From: Chryseobacterium viscerum
GTDB lineage: Bacteria; Bacteroidota; Bacteroidia; Flavobacteriales; Weeksellaceae
DNA length: 64,000 bases
Direction: 5' to 3'
Assembly (NCBI RefSeq): GCF_025949665.1
Contig: NZ_JAPDFT010000004.1
Coordinates: 1 to 64,000 of the forward strand
Shown here: positions 40,850 to 49,570 of the stretch, in pieces
Layout: the number at the start of each line of letters is the position of its first letter
Position numbering within the stretch: the stretch's first letter is position 1
The notes under the pieces: model-generated
The model's database searches: none
Told to the model about the DNA's origin: nothing
What the model saw: the letters and a program-made list of their open reading frames with translations, nothing else
Made by a program: the position numbers and the translations under genes

Positions 40850-42049
40850 ATGAGTCAAAAAATTGCCATAACAGGAATGGGCATCATTTCCTCCATTGGA
40901 AACAATGCGGAAGAAAATTTTATTTCATTACAATCCGGAAAACATGGAATTTCAGATATTGAAATGTTTGAAACCCGACATGCCGGAATCATTAAAACAG
41001 GTGAAATAAAATTATCCAATGAAGAATTTGTACAGAAACTTCAGTTAGATGAAGACAATAATGTTACAAGAACTTCTTTACTGGGAATGATGGCTGCGAA
41101 AGAAGCTGTAGAAAGTGCAGGAATTTCAGATATCAACAGCTGCAGAACCGGGCTGATCTCTTCTACCAGTGTAGGAGGAATGGATATTACTGAAAAATAT
41201 TTCTACTCTTACGAAGACTTTCCTGAAAAGCAAAAATACATTGATGCTCATGATGCCGGAAATTCCTCATTGGTTATTGCTGATTATCTGGGATTAAAAG
41301 GTATGGTTTCTACCATCAGTACAGCATGTTCATCAGCTGCCAATGCTATTATGATGGGTGCCAAACTGATTAAAAACGGAGTTTTGGACCGTGTCATTGT
41401 CGGGGGAACAGATTCTCTTTCAAAATTTACTTTGAATGGCTTCAATACCCTGATGATTCTTACAGATTCTTACAATACTCCTTTTGACAACGACAGAAAA
41501 GGACTGAATCTTGGAGAAGCAGCAGCTTTCCTTGTCCTTGAATCTGAAGAGGTTGTCAAAAAAGAAAATAAAAAAGTTCTTGCTTATCTTTCCGGATACG
41601 GAAATGCCAATGATGCACACCATCAGACCGCTTCTTCAGAAAACGGACAAGGTGCATTTTTAGCCATGCATCAGGCTTTGAAAATCTCCGGATTGGAAAA
41701 AGAAAATATAGATTACATCAACGTTCACGGCACAGCGACTCCCAACAACGATTTATCTGAGGGAATTGCTATGATAAGAATCTTCGGAGAAAATAATGTT
41801 CCTGAATTCAGCTCTACAAAAGCATTTACAGGACATACTCTGGCCGCTGCGGCAGGAATTGAAGCTGTATTTTCAATTTTAGCTATGCAAAACAGCGTTA
41901 TCTTCCCGAACCTGAATTTTAAAACAAAAATGGAAGAGTTTGACCTTACTCCTGTTACCGAATTGAAAGAGAAAAACATCAATCATGTGCTATCCAACTC
42001 TTTCGGATTTGGAGGAAACTGTTCGACCTTAATTTTCTCTAAATCATGA
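40850..42049 (+). CDS. Beta-ketoacyl-ACP synthase (FabF-like, KS-alpha)
   Basis: I start at the ATG at 40850 (MSQKIAITGMG), because the upstream GTG in frame would lie within the repeat and precede the family N-terminus. The 399-residue enzyme has a complete active site: Cys160 (STACSSA), His293 (NVHGTAT) and His329 (FTGHTLA). It overlaps the next ketosynthase-like gene by 4 bases (ATGA), the standard arrangement of a KS-alpha/CLF pair in type II polyketide synthesis. It is the likely polyene chain extender. Confidence 0.92.
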   Translation: MSQKIAITGMGIISSIGNNAEENFISLQSGKHGISDIEMFETRHAGIIKTGEIKLSNEEFVQKLQLDEDNNVTRTSLLGMMAAKEAVESAGISDINSCRTGLISSTSVGGMDITEKYFYSYEDFPEKQKYIDAHDAGNSSLVIADYLGLKGMVSTISTACSSAANAIMMGAKLIKNGVLDRVIVGGTDSLSKFTLNGFNTLMILTDSYNTPFDNDRKGLNLGEAAAFLVLESEEVVKKENKKVLAYLSGYGNANDAHHQTASSENGQGAFLAMHQALKISGLEKENIDYINVHGTATPNNDLSEGIAMIRIFGENNVPEFSSTKAFTGHTLAAAAGIEAVFSILAMQNSVIFPNLNFKTKMEEFDLTPVTELKEKNINHVLSNSFGFGGNCSTLIFSKS

Positions 42050-43107
42050 GTGCAGTATACATCAACAGTGCATCCTGTATCTCCGTTCAGGACACTTTAA
42101 ACGAAAATATTCTTCAGAATCTTACCCTTGAGAATTCTTCCAACATCATTAAGGCCATAGAACCTAATTACAAAGAGTTCATTCCGCCTGCGATGATCAG
42201 AAGAATGTCTAAAACAGTAAAAATGAGTTCTGTAGCATCACATTATGCATTGAAGGAAGCTGGAATTGAAAAGCCGGATGCCATCATTGTAGGAACCGGA
42301 ATGGGCTGTTCTCAGGATTCTGAAAAGTTTCTGAAAAACGTGATTGATAATCATGAAGAGTTCCTTACCCCTACCTTTTTTATCCAGTCTACCCACAACA
42401 CGGTAGCAGGACAGATTGCTCTTGGATTACAATGCCATGCTTATAATTTTACCTATGTAAATACTTCTTCTTCACTGGAGTTTTCATTACTGGATGCTCA
42501 GCTTCAGATCAATGACGGAGAAGCAGAAAATGTTCTTGTAGGTTCTACAGACGAGCAGACTGGCAGAACAATGGAACTATATTGTTTAAATAATACTATC
42601 AAAAAGGAAACTGAACTTCCTGCCGATTATTTGAAATCTACCACCAACGGAGTAATCTGGGGTGAAGGCGCCAGCTTTTTTGTTGTTGGAAAAGATAAGA
42701 CCGAAAACTCTTACGCTAGGCTTAAAAACATTAGTATAAGTAATAAAGTAGAGTTGGATGAAGTAAAGGATTTTATCCGGAATTTTTTAACTCAAAACAA
42801 TCTCTCAGCTCATGATATTGATGCCGTCATTTTAGGATTCAGTGGAGATGCAGATTCTGATGTTTATTATACCAAAGCGATGGACCTGTTTTCGGACTCA
42901 TCTTTGCTTTATTACAAGCATTTGAGTGGCGAATTTAATACAGCCAGTGGTTTTTCAACATTTATTGCCTGCCATATCCTTAAGGAACAGCAGATCCCGG
43001 AAATTATGATGACCAATGCAAAGAAAAAGGAAAGTGTGAAAAATGTGCTTCTTTATAATCATCTGATGGGTAATGATCACAGCCTGGTATTATTGGAAAA
43101 GGCATAA
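42046..43107 (+). CDS. Chain-length-factor-like ketosynthase homologue
   Basis: A 353-residue ketosynthase-fold protein lacking catalytic residues. Where Cys should stand the sequence reads TYVNTSSSLEFS (Cys replaced by Ser or Thr), and the two His motifs are GFSGDADS and YKHLSGEFNTASG. It is therefore not able to condense, and should act as the chain length factor paired with the KS that ends 4 bases inside it. CLF proteins set chain length in type II systems, such as APE. Translation is coupled to the partner gene, which fits a 1:1 complex. Confidence 0.88.
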   Translation: MSAVYINSASCISVQDTLNENILQNLTLENSSNIIKAIEPNYKEFIPPAMIRRMSKTVKMSSVASHYALKEAGIEKPDAIIVGTGMGCSQDSEKFLKNVIDNHEEFLTPTFFIQSTHNTVAGQIALGLQCHAYNFTYVNTSSSLEFSLLDAQLQINDGEAENVLVGSTDEQTGRTMELYCLNNTIKKETELPADYLKSTTNGVIWGEGASFFVVGKDKTENSYARLKNISISNKVELDEVKDFIRNFLTQNNLSAHDIDAVILGFSGDADSDVYYTKAMDLFSDSSLLYYKHLSGEFNTASGFSTFIACHILKEQQIPEIMMTNAKKKESVKNVLLYNHLMGNDHSLVLLEKA

Positions 43108-43165
43108 TTGTTGAAATTGAAAATTATACGGCCTATTTTTCATTCAGAGCGAAACGCAGTGAAGC

Positions 43166-43232
43166 GTGGAATCTAAATTAGAAATTAGTCTGAACTCCTA
43201 CGGAGTGAAAAAAGAACAACATAGATTCCAAT
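43166..43232. repeat. Intergenic inverted-repeat element
   Basis: TGGAATCT (43167-43174) and AGATTCCA (43223-43230) are exact inverted copies, enclosing a second hairpin ACTCC-TAC-GGAGT (43194-43206). The element fills most of the 150-base gap before the deacetylase gene. There is no T run, so it is not a typical terminator. Confidence 0.6.
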
Positions 43233-43257
43233 TAATCAACAAAAAAAGTAATCAGCA

Positions 43258-44013
43258 ATGAAACACTATCCCTTCATCCTGTTCTACCTTTTCTGTAACG
43301 TTTTTATTTATGCGTTCCATGGAGGCTTTTGGGTGTATCTGTTTTGTTTTTTTGCTTTTTCTGCAGTGGTAGTTTGGGGCTCATTTGATATCGAACTGGG
43401 ATATTTTGTCAACAGTATTACTCATAAGCGGACCAAAGCTAAAGAAGTTGCCCTTACGTTTGATGACGGACCTACTGAATTTACACCTAAATTTTTAGAC
43501 CTGCTTAAAGAGCATCAGGTAAAAGCCACCTTTTTCTGTATTGGAAAACAGATTGAAAAGTATCCTGAAACATTTCAGAGAATCATTGCAGAAGGCCATA
43601 CGATTGGGAATCATACCTTATCACATTCCAATTCCACAGGGTTTTTATCTACTTCAAAAATGATTGAGGAAATTGAAAGATGTGATGAAGTCATTAAGAA
43701 TATTGGAAATATTAAAACCAATCTCTACAGGCCGCCTTTCGGAGTGACTAACCCCAATATTGCGAAGGCAATCAAACAAACTCATAAAGCAAGCATCGGA
43801 TGGAATGTACGGTCTTTAGACACCATCATTGATGATGAGAAGAAAATCTACGGCAGAGTGACCAAAGGCTTGAAAAAAGGGAGCATTATCCTTCTGCATG
43901 ACACTTCGGAAAAGACTTTTCGCGTGCTGGCCAATTTATTAGTATTTTTGGAGGACAAAAAATATTCAACCTTTACTGTTGATACAGTGATAAATTCAAA
44001 TAGAAATGATTAA
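43258..44013 (+). CDS. Polysaccharide deacetylase family protein (CE4)
   Basis: A 251-residue carbohydrate esterase 4 domain protein with two N-terminal hydrophobic segments (about 1-20 and 22-42) that anchor it in the membrane. The catalytic and metal residues are Asp69-Asp70 (TFDDGPT), His119 and His123 (NHTLSHS), and YRPPFGV in the middle. CE4 enzymes deacetylate GlcNAc-containing polymers such as peptidoglycan or chitin. Its place in the pigment cluster is puzzling, but it recurs in this position in flexirubin-type neighbourhoods known to me. Overlaps the LolA gene by 8 bases. Confidence 0.9.
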   Translation: MKHYPFILFYLFCNVFIYAFHGGFWVYLFCFFAFSAVVVWGSFDIELGYFVNSITHKRTKAKEVALTFDDGPTEFTPKFLDLLKEHQVKATFFCIGKQIEKYPETFQRIIAEGHTIGNHTLSHSNSTGFLSTSKMIEEIERCDEVIKNIGNIKTNLYRPPFGVTNPNIAKAIKQTHKASIGWNVRSLDTIIDDEKKIYGRVTKGLKKGSIILLHDTSEKTFRVLANLLVFLEDKKYSTFTVDTVINSNRND

Positions 44014-44632
44014 AAACATTGCTTTCGGAGCATTCTTACTGGTTTCCGGTTTCTTTTTTGCACAAAACACTGCAATGTCGGGAGCTGAAGCCAAAGCATT
44101 TGTATCGAAGGTTTCTTCAGATACGAAAGAGATTAAAACCTTGCAGAGTGATTTTACCCAGACCAAAAAAATGGACTTCCTGGATAAAAGCATCGTTACC
44201 TATGGGAAGATGTCATTACAAACTCCTAATATGCTGAGCTGGAAATACACAAAACCTTATCAATACAACATTGTTTTTAAAAGCAATAAGATCTTCATCA
44301 ATGACCAGGGGAAAAAATCATCTGTAGATGCCAAGAGCAAAACATTTGAAAAAATTAACAAACTGATTGTGGGAAGCTCAAACGGAACGATGTTTAATGA
44401 TCCTGAATTTACAGTAACGTATTTTAAGAATGGAAATTACAATGTGGCGAAATTTATTCCCAAGACATCACAGCTCTTAAAATACATCAAACAGATCGAG
44501 CTGTTTTTCCCAAAGAACCAGTCAACGGTTTCTCAGGTGAATATGACTGAGGCTTCCGGAGATACTACGAATATTGTTTTCAAAAATACAAGAATCAATG
44601 CTTCAATTCCTGCGTCAGAGTTTACTTTATAG
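44006..44632 (+). CDS. LolA-like periplasmic lipoprotein/lipid carrier
   Basis: A 208-residue periplasmic protein with a signal peptide (1-20, ending in FAQ) and the LolA fold. The pattern TLQSDFTQTKKMDFLDKSIVTYGKMS (about 40-65) and SWKYTKPYQYNIVFKSNKIFI (about 74-94) is typical of LolA proteins in aryl polyene clusters. There it is thought to carry the pigment, rather than lipoproteins, between inner and outer membrane. It overlaps the neighbouring lipoprotein gene by 35 bases. Confidence 0.88.
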   Translation: MIKNIAFGAFLLVSGFFFAQNTAMSGAEAKAFVSKVSSDTKEIKTLQSDFTQTKKMDFLDKSIVTYGKMSLQTPNMLSWKYTKPYQYNIVFKSNKIFINDQGKKSSVDAKSKTFEKINKLIVGSSNGTMFNDPEFTVTYFKNGNYNVAKFIPKTSQLLKYIKQIELFFPKNQSTVSQVNMTEASGDTTNIVFKNTRINASIPASEFTL

Positions 44633-45233
44633 CCTGATTCTGATACTGGCTGTTTCCTGTAAAACATACAAGTTAACAGAAGCAAAACCAGTTTCCTCTT
44701 CTGAAAAAATGGTGGAAAACTTATACTTCTCTTCCGGTGAAGATTATGTATACAAATGCCAGATGGATATTTATAAAAACCATGTGAGCGGAATTCTGAT
44801 CATTAAAAAACTGAATGAAACAACGCACCGTGTCGCTTTAACATCAGATTTCGGAAATAAACTGATTGATTTTGAGATTTCTGACAATAATTTTAAACTG
44901 AATTATGTACTTCCTGATCTGGATAAAAAAATAGTGATTAATTTTCTGAAGAATGACTTTCAGCAGCTTTTGAAAAGAGAGTATCCTGTAAGCGAGAGCT
45001 TTGAGAATGACAATAATAAAATTTATCTTTCAAAAATTGAGAATAAAAGCTATTATTTATTTTTCAACAAGGAAAATGGTTTACTGAAACAGATCATTTA
45101 CACGAAAAATAATAAGGAAAAAATCGATTTTACTTTTGATGCAAAAAAAACTATCTTCGCGGACAGCTTAAATCTACAGCACAAAGATTTTAAGATCAAT
45201 ATAAAACTATTTCAAATAACCGAAACCGAATAA
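44598..45233 (+). CDS. Outer-membrane lipoprotein of the pigment cluster (DUF3261-like)
   Basis: The start at 44598 gives MLQFLRQSLLYSL... with a lipobox VSC (Cys22), whereas the upstream in-frame Met at 44574 is deep in the LolA gene. The 211-residue protein is a beta-rich lipoprotein, about 25-205 with regular strands like YVYKCQMDIYKNHVSGILII and KINIKLFQI. I take it to resemble the DUF3261 lipoproteins of aryl polyene clusters, though the match is by pattern only. It would receive pigment from LolA at the outer membrane. Confidence 0.78.
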   Translation: MLQFLRQSLLYSLILILAVSCKTYKLTEAKPVSSSEKMVENLYFSSGEDYVYKCQMDIYKNHVSGILIIKKLNETTHRVALTSDFGNKLIDFEISDNNFKLNYVLPDLDKKIVINFLKNDFQQLLKREYPVSESFENDNNKIYLSKIENKSYYLFFNKENGLLKQIIYTKNNKEKIDFTFDAKKTIFADSLNLQHKDFKINIKLFQITETE

Positions 45234-45241
45234 CTTCCAAC

Positions 45242-45841
45242 ATGAAAAAAATATTTTTCTTACTTTTTGCACTTTTCACTTGTTTATCTTTTGCCCAGGT
45301 AACGTTCAATCCGGGAATCAGAGTGGGTGCAAATATTTCACATATATCTGACGGACCTGCCTATGAGTCCTTTTATTATAATGATAATCAGGGATATCAC
45401 TATGGAGCCAATGCCTATGATATTAAATCAAAAGTAGATTTCTACATAGGTTTCCAGGCCAATATTCGGTTTGCAAAGTTCTACGCTCTTCAGCCGGAAA
45501 TTTATTATACCCGTCAGGGAGCAAGATTTGAAAGCCAAAATCCTGCTGTTTCTTCAAAAACAGTAACTCTTTCTTATGTGGGAGGAGCAGTAGTGAATAA
45601 ATTCTATTTTGAAAAATTTAATATTCATTTTGGTCCGACTTTGGAACTTCTGACAGATCATAAAAATATCGACTCTCCTATTGGTGGAGATTTGGGGTTG
45701 TTATTTGGAGCCGGTTATGACATTACAAAAAATATAGGCGTTGAGGCCCGAATTAAAAAAGGTTTTGTACATATTAATAATGACAATACCAACGTAACAT
45801 TCCAGACGGGAGTGTATTATACATTTAATCTTAAAAAATAA
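45242..45841 (+). CDS. Outer membrane beta-barrel protein
   Basis: A 199-residue protein with a signal peptide (1-19, ending in FAQ) and eight-strand barrel character: short alternating strands such as FNPGIRVGANISHI, YIGFQANIRF, LQPEIYYTRQGARF and VTFQTGVYYTFNLKK. This matches the PF13568-type outer-membrane barrel. Its role could be anchoring pigment or forming a channel, which is inferred only from location between the lipoprotein and the dehydratase genes. It ends 4 bases before the hotdog gene. Confidence 0.85.
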   Translation: MKKIFFLLFALFTCLSFAQVTFNPGIRVGANISHISDGPAYESFYYNDNQGYHYGANAYDIKSKVDFYIGFQANIRFAKFYALQPEIYYTRQGARFESQNPAVSSKTVTLSYVGGAVVNKFYFEKFNIHFGPTLELLTDHKNIDSPIGGDLGLLFGAGYDITKNIGVEARIKKGFVHINNDNTNVTFQTGVYYTFNLKK

Positions 45842-45845
45842 GATC

Positions 45846-46226
45846 ATGCAAACCATTCTTACAGATTTTTATACTTTAACATCGTATGAGAAGGCAGAAG
45901 ACGGAAAGTTTATTGCTCATATTCATCTTAATAAAGACCACGATATTTTCAAAGGACACTTCCCTGGAAATCCGGTAACTCCCGGTGTTTGTATGATGCA
46001 GATCATTAAAGAACTGACTGAGGAATTTACAGGTTCAAAATTATTCTTAAAAACAGCATCCAATGTAAAATTCATGGCCATTATCAATCCTTTTGAGACC
46101 CCTGACTTACAACTTCAACTGGATATTAACGAAAGTGAAGATGAGGTGAAAGTAAAAAATACAACATCTTTTGGCGAGACTATTGCATTAAAACTGTCTG
46201 TAAGCTATAAAAAATTATCGTCATGA
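45846..46226 (+). CDS. FabZ-like 3-hydroxyacyl-ACP dehydratase
   Basis: A 126-residue hotdog dehydratase. It retains the full FabZ active-site motif, GHFPGNPVTPGVCMMQIIKE (two-part: HFPGNPVTPGV with the His near residue 38, and Glu in IIKE), unlike the two hotdog genes at 30244 and 30683. It is the best candidate for the main dehydration step in polyene formation. The ATG overlaps no upstream gene (4-base gap), and its stop overlaps the next gene by 4 bases. Confidence 0.9.
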   Translation: MQTILTDFYTLTSYEKAEDGKFIAHIHLNKDHDIFKGHFPGNPVTPGVCMMQIIKELTEEFTGSKLFLKTASNVKFMAIINPFETPDLQLQLDINESEDEVKVKNTTSFGETIALKLSVSYKKLSS

Positions 46227-46699
46227 AATTAATCTTATCTTTCTTCACGGCATTTATTTTTTTCTTTCAGTCTGATCTTGAAACACTGAGAAACAGCTAT
46301 GCTAAGGCCAATGAGTCTAACAGCAATACACAAAACTTCATTGAAACCGCTGAAAAACAATCCGGTTCTGATGCTGTGAGCGTTGGATATAAAGCTGCTG
46401 CAAAGATCATGGAAGCAAAAATTACCAAAAACAATAGAAAATCACTGGTAAAAACAGGAGCAACAAGTCTTGAAGCTGTTATCAAAAGTAACCCTAACAA
46501 TGCAGAGCTTCGCCTGATCAGAATGAGTGTTCAGGAAAACATCCCGAAAATTGTTGGATACCGCGGAAGCCTGAAGGATGATAAAACATTTCTTCTGAAC
46601 AATTACAGCAAACAGAATGCAGCATTAAAAGGCTATATCAAAAGGTTTGCAATGCAGTCTAAAACCATTACAGAGGCGGAAAGAGCCACTTTAAAATAA
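46223..46699 (+). CDS. Periplasmic protein of unknown function
   Basis: I do not recognise this 158-residue protein. It has a signal peptide (1-15, MKLILSFFTAFIFFF), then helical sequence with repeated small residues (about 40-80, EKQSGSDAVSVGYKAAAKIMEAKITKN split by charged turns) that looks like a TPR-like helical bundle. It overlaps the dehydratase gene by 4 bases and precedes the GT2-DUF2062 gene by 4 bases, so it belongs to the same operon. It could be a periplasmic helper of pigment transport. Confidence 0.75.
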   Translation: MKLILSFFTAFIFFFQSDLETLRNSYAKANESNSNTQNFIETAEKQSGSDAVSVGYKAAAKIMEAKITKNNRKSLVKTGATSLEAVIKSNPNNAELRLIRMSVQENIPKIVGYRGSLKDDKTFLLNNYSKQNAALKGYIKRFAMQSKTITEAERATLK

Positions 46700-46703
46700 A
46701 AAA

Positions 46704-47876
46704 ATGTTCCTTGCTGAAGTACAAAATGCAATTTCTGAAAAGAAGATATGCGTTTTAATACCTACCTACAATAATGAAAAGACCCTGAATAGGGTTATTG
46801 ACGGTGTTCTCAACTACACCGGAAGTATTATTGTGATCAATGATGGCTCCACGGATTCCACTCTTCAGATACTTGCCCAATATCCTCAGATTACGGTAAT
46901 CTCCTTACCGGAGAACAAGGGAAAAGGAAATGGACTAAAAACAGGTTTTAGAGCAGCAAAGAAATCAGGGTATGATTATGCCATTACTATTGATTCAGAC
47001 GGACAGCATTATCCGGATGATATTCCTGTATTTGTAGAGGCCCTTCTTCAGGAAAAAGAAGAAGTTCTTCTGATCGGAAACAGAAATATGTCTCAGGATG
47101 GTATTCCTAAGAAAAGCAGTTTTGGAAACCGTTTTTCCAATTTCTGGTTCTGGTTTGAAACCGGTATAAAACTGGAAGATACGCAGTCCGGTTACAGGCT
47201 TTATCCTTTACATAAAATTCCAAAGAAATATTTTACCCCTAAGTTTGAATTTGAAATCGAAATCATTGTAAGAACTGCATGGAAAAATGTTCCGGTAAAA
47301 AATGTTCCGATCAAGGTTTTGTATGATCCGGCAGAACGGGTTTCACACTTCAGGCCTTTCAAAGATTTTACGAGAATCAGTATTTTGAATACAATTCTGG
47401 TAACCATTACGTTGTTTTATATTATTCCGAGAAATTTTCTGAATAATTTCAAAAAAAAAAGCTTTAAAAAATTCATACAGGAAGACGTCTTAGAAAGTGA
47501 CGGAAGCAACCGTACAAAAGCATTTTCTATAGCACTGGGAGTCTTTATAGGACTTTCTCCTTTCTGGGGATTTCAGACACTTCTGGTCATCAGTTTATCT
47601 GTACTTTTCAAACTTAATAAAGTACTTGCATTTGTAGCTTCCAATGTGAGCCTTCCTCCTTTTATTCCTTTTATTATTGCAGCTTCTCTTTTTCTTGGAG
47701 CACCATTTGTAAGTGGTGACAGCGATATTTTAAGCCAGGATTTAAATTTTGAACTGATTAAAAACAACCTTCTTCAATATATCATTGGCAGTTTTATCTT
47801 AAGCACTACGCTTTCTGCTATTGCAGGGGCAACTGTTTTTTTCTTTCTGAATAAAGTAAGTCCGGAAAATAATTAA
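46704..47876 (+). CDS. Family 2 glycosyltransferase fused to DUF2062
   Basis: The 390-residue protein has a GT2 domain (about 10-235) with IPTYNNEKTL, INDGSTDST, DSDGQHYPDD and the product-site ETGIKLEDTQSGYRLYPL motif of dolichol-phosphate-mannose synthase-like enzymes. The C-terminal DUF2062 domain (about 240-385) has membrane segments, including GVFIGLSPFWGFQTLLVIS (about 275-293) and a last pair near the end. GT2-DUF2062 fusions occur in aryl polyene and flexirubin clusters. The likely role is glycosylation or lipid-linked sugar transfer linked to the pigment, but the acceptor is unknown. It is the last gene of block two. Confidence 0.88.
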   Translation: MFLAEVQNAISEKKICVLIPTYNNEKTLNRVIDGVLNYTGSIIVINDGSTDSTLQILAQYPQITVISLPENKGKGNGLKTGFRAAKKSGYDYAITIDSDGQHYPDDIPVFVEALLQEKEEVLLIGNRNMSQDGIPKKSSFGNRFSNFWFWFETGIKLEDTQSGYRLYPLHKIPKKYFTPKFEFEIEIIVRTAWKNVPVKNVPIKVLYDPAERVSHFRPFKDFTRISILNTILVTITLFYIIPRNFLNNFKKKSFKKFIQEDVLESDGSNRTKAFSIALGVFIGLSPFWGFQTLLVISLSVLFKLNKVLAFVASNVSLPPFIPFIIAASLFLGAPFVSGDSDILSQDLNFELIKNNLLQYIIGSFILSTTLSAIAGATVFFFLNKVSPENN

Positions 47877-47879
47877 AAA

Positions 47880-47902
47880 AGCCCGGGACAAAGTTCCAGG
47901 CT
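47880..47902 (-). terminator. Terminator between converging operons
   Basis: AGCCCGGGAC and GTTCCAGGCT form a 10-base arm with one mismatch around a 3-base loop. On the minus strand it is followed by TTTTTTAATT, a strong end for the hydrolase operon. The plus-strand side (CATTATAATT) is weaker. Confidence 0.85.
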
Positions 47903-47944
47903 CATTATAATTTAGTTATTGCTTTCTATTTTACACTGAATAAA

Positions 47945-49198
47945 TTATTTCAGAATAAACTGTGTCAGATCTTTTAAAAACTGTTCATCCACTTTTCCTT
48001 TTGTTTCATAATCTTTTGGAGATGGTTTGCCGGTGCCGGAAATAAATAAGTGACTTAATGTAGGATAAAACTTAAAAACTGTTGTTTTATCATTTTTCAA
48101 TGTTTCTTTCCAAAGGCTGAAATCTTTCTCCGTTACCTGATAATCTCTTCCCCCTTGTGCAAAAAACATGGGAGCTTTTACTTTTTTAACCTCATTAAGC
48201 TGATTATATTTTTTTAAATAGTTCCAATAGGCCGCAGACTGTCCTAAAGGAAGATCCGATGACGGAGAATCCAGAGTAAATTTGGACGAGTTTAAAAATG
48301 CTACCTGCTTTTTTACTTCCTGTACAGCCTCAGCTGGAACTTTAGCTGGATCTATAGCATGAAGATAATCATACTGTTCCACTAATAAATCCTGTAATGG
48401 TCTCGTATTCCCGGCCATAAAAACATATTTTGAAACCTGAGCTTTTTCTGCAATTTTTGGCATCATATACGCTCCCTGGCTATGCCCAAGAATGATAATC
48501 TGATATCCTTTATAATCAACATTATTTTTAAAATAAAGAGCTGCGTTTACGGCATCATTGACCGTCTCCTCTTCTACAGTAGATTTTTCATTAAATGTCT
48601 CAGGGTAGGAATAGGTTCTTTTATCATATCGGTAAGAAGCAATTCCGTTGTTGAGAAGATATTCCGCAATATCTTTAAACGGTTTGTTTTCTCCAATGGT
48701 TTCGTCTCTGTCATGAGCTCCTGAGCCATGAACAAAAATAACTAATCTCTTTTTATCATTGGAAGAAGGAATTAATAGTGTTCCATTCAGTTCAATTGCA
48801 TCACTTTTTATTTTCAATGTGGTCTTCTCATCCGGCTTTTCAAATGGTTTATGAGGGACTAAAAAGAAGCCGAGTATTTTATTATTCTCTCCAAAGGTAA
48901 GCTGAACATCCAGTTTAGTCTTTTCAAATTCTGAATAATAATAGTAAATATTTCCCTCATTGTTCACTTCAAGAATTATTTTCAAACTCCCAATCTGCCC
49001 CTGAAGCTGTTCTGTAATAGCTTTAAGCTGATCCACCGGAATTTGTCCTGCTACGGAAGGGTCGAAATAAGAATGTGCTTTTTCTGCATTTTTATCTACA
49101 AGCAAAGCTTTAATGAAAGTATTTCCGATCTCTTTTCTATCCTGAGAAAAGAATAAAAGAGCAGATGCGGTAAAGAATAAGGTTAAAAGTTTTTTCAT
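47945..49198 (-). CDS. Secreted alpha/beta hydrolase
   Basis: I take the ATG at 49198 (MKKLLTLFFTASALLFFSQD) because the two codons added by a TTG at 49204 are unlikely. The 417-residue protein has a signal peptide (1-18, ending in FSQ), a DUF3887-like N-terminal domain (about 20-115) and an alpha/beta hydrolase domain. The nucleophile elbow is GHSQG (about 243-247), with HGSGAHDRDET as the oxyanion loop and the catalytic His in SHLFI near the C-terminus. Asp is probably in GGRDYQV. Substrates are unknown. It follows the DUF1648 gene by 6 bases and ends the minus-strand operon. Confidence 0.88.
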   Translation of the reverse strand: MKKLLTLFFTASALLFFSQDRKEIGNTFIKALLVDKNAEKAHSYFDPSVAGQIPVDQLKAITEQLQGQIGSLKIILEVNNEGNIYYYYSEFEKTKLDVQLTFGENNKILGFFLVPHKPFEKPDEKTTLKIKSDAIELNGTLLIPSSNDKKRLVIFVHGSGAHDRDETIGENKPFKDIAEYLLNNGIASYRYDKRTYSYPETFNEKSTVEEETVNDAVNAALYFKNNVDYKGYQIIILGHSQGAYMMPKIAEKAQVSKYVFMAGNTRPLQDLLVEQYDYLHAIDPAKVPAEAVQEVKKQVAFLNSSKFTLDSPSSDLPLGQSAAYWNYLKKYNQLNEVKKVKAPMFFAQGGRDYQVTEKDFSLWKETLKNDKTTVFKFYPTLSHLFISGTGKPSPKDYETKGKVDEQFLKDLTQFILK

Positions 49199-49204
49199 AA
49201 TCAA

Positions 49205-49570
49205 TTATTTAAAGACCACATCAGCAAATGATAGTGGCGTCATCATTATGGTAACAAATATCGAAATAATAACCAGAGCTAATTGGGTGATATGGTATAT
49301 TTTTTCTCTTTCCTCCTCATTGACTTCAAAAGTAAATTTTATTTTATCAGGCCTTCTGATGATCAGCCAAATAAACACAAGAACAGCCAGATTCATCAAT
49401 ACGGGAAACACAAGAAAGATTTTACTTCCATAATTGTCTTTCATACTTCCGTACCCGTGAATAGTTATGGTGTCAGGTATTGAGCTGTAAACAGTGCACA
49501 AATACACAGAATAACAGATGATAATAACAAAAGGAATACAGAACAGCAGTTTTATATATTTGGGGATCAT
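49205..49570 (-). CDS. DUF1648-like small membrane protein
   Basis: A 121-residue inner-membrane protein with three or four hydrophobic segments (about 6-27, 48-70, 92-112). The SIPDTITIHGYGSMKD motif after the first segment matches DUF1648 (IPIHWNANGxxD-type) proteins. The function is unknown. It overlaps the C45-type gene by 4 bases (ATGA) and precedes the hydrolase gene by 6 bases, so all three are co-transcribed. In other bacteria DUF1648 is found in regulators and stress-linked membrane proteins. Confidence 0.8.
   Translation of the reverse strand: MIPKYIKLLFCIPFVIIICYSVYLCTVYSSIPDTITIHGYGSMKDNYGSKIFLVFPVLMNLAVLVFIWLIIRRPDKIKFTFEVNEEEREKIYHITQLALVIISIFVTIMMTPLSFADVVFK

Noticed and set aside
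43194..43206. Hairpin ACTCC-TAC-GGAGT as a terminator of the KS/CLF operon
   Set aside because: The stem is 5 bases and has an A-rich, not T-rich, downstream sequence; the operon probably continues into the deacetylase gene.
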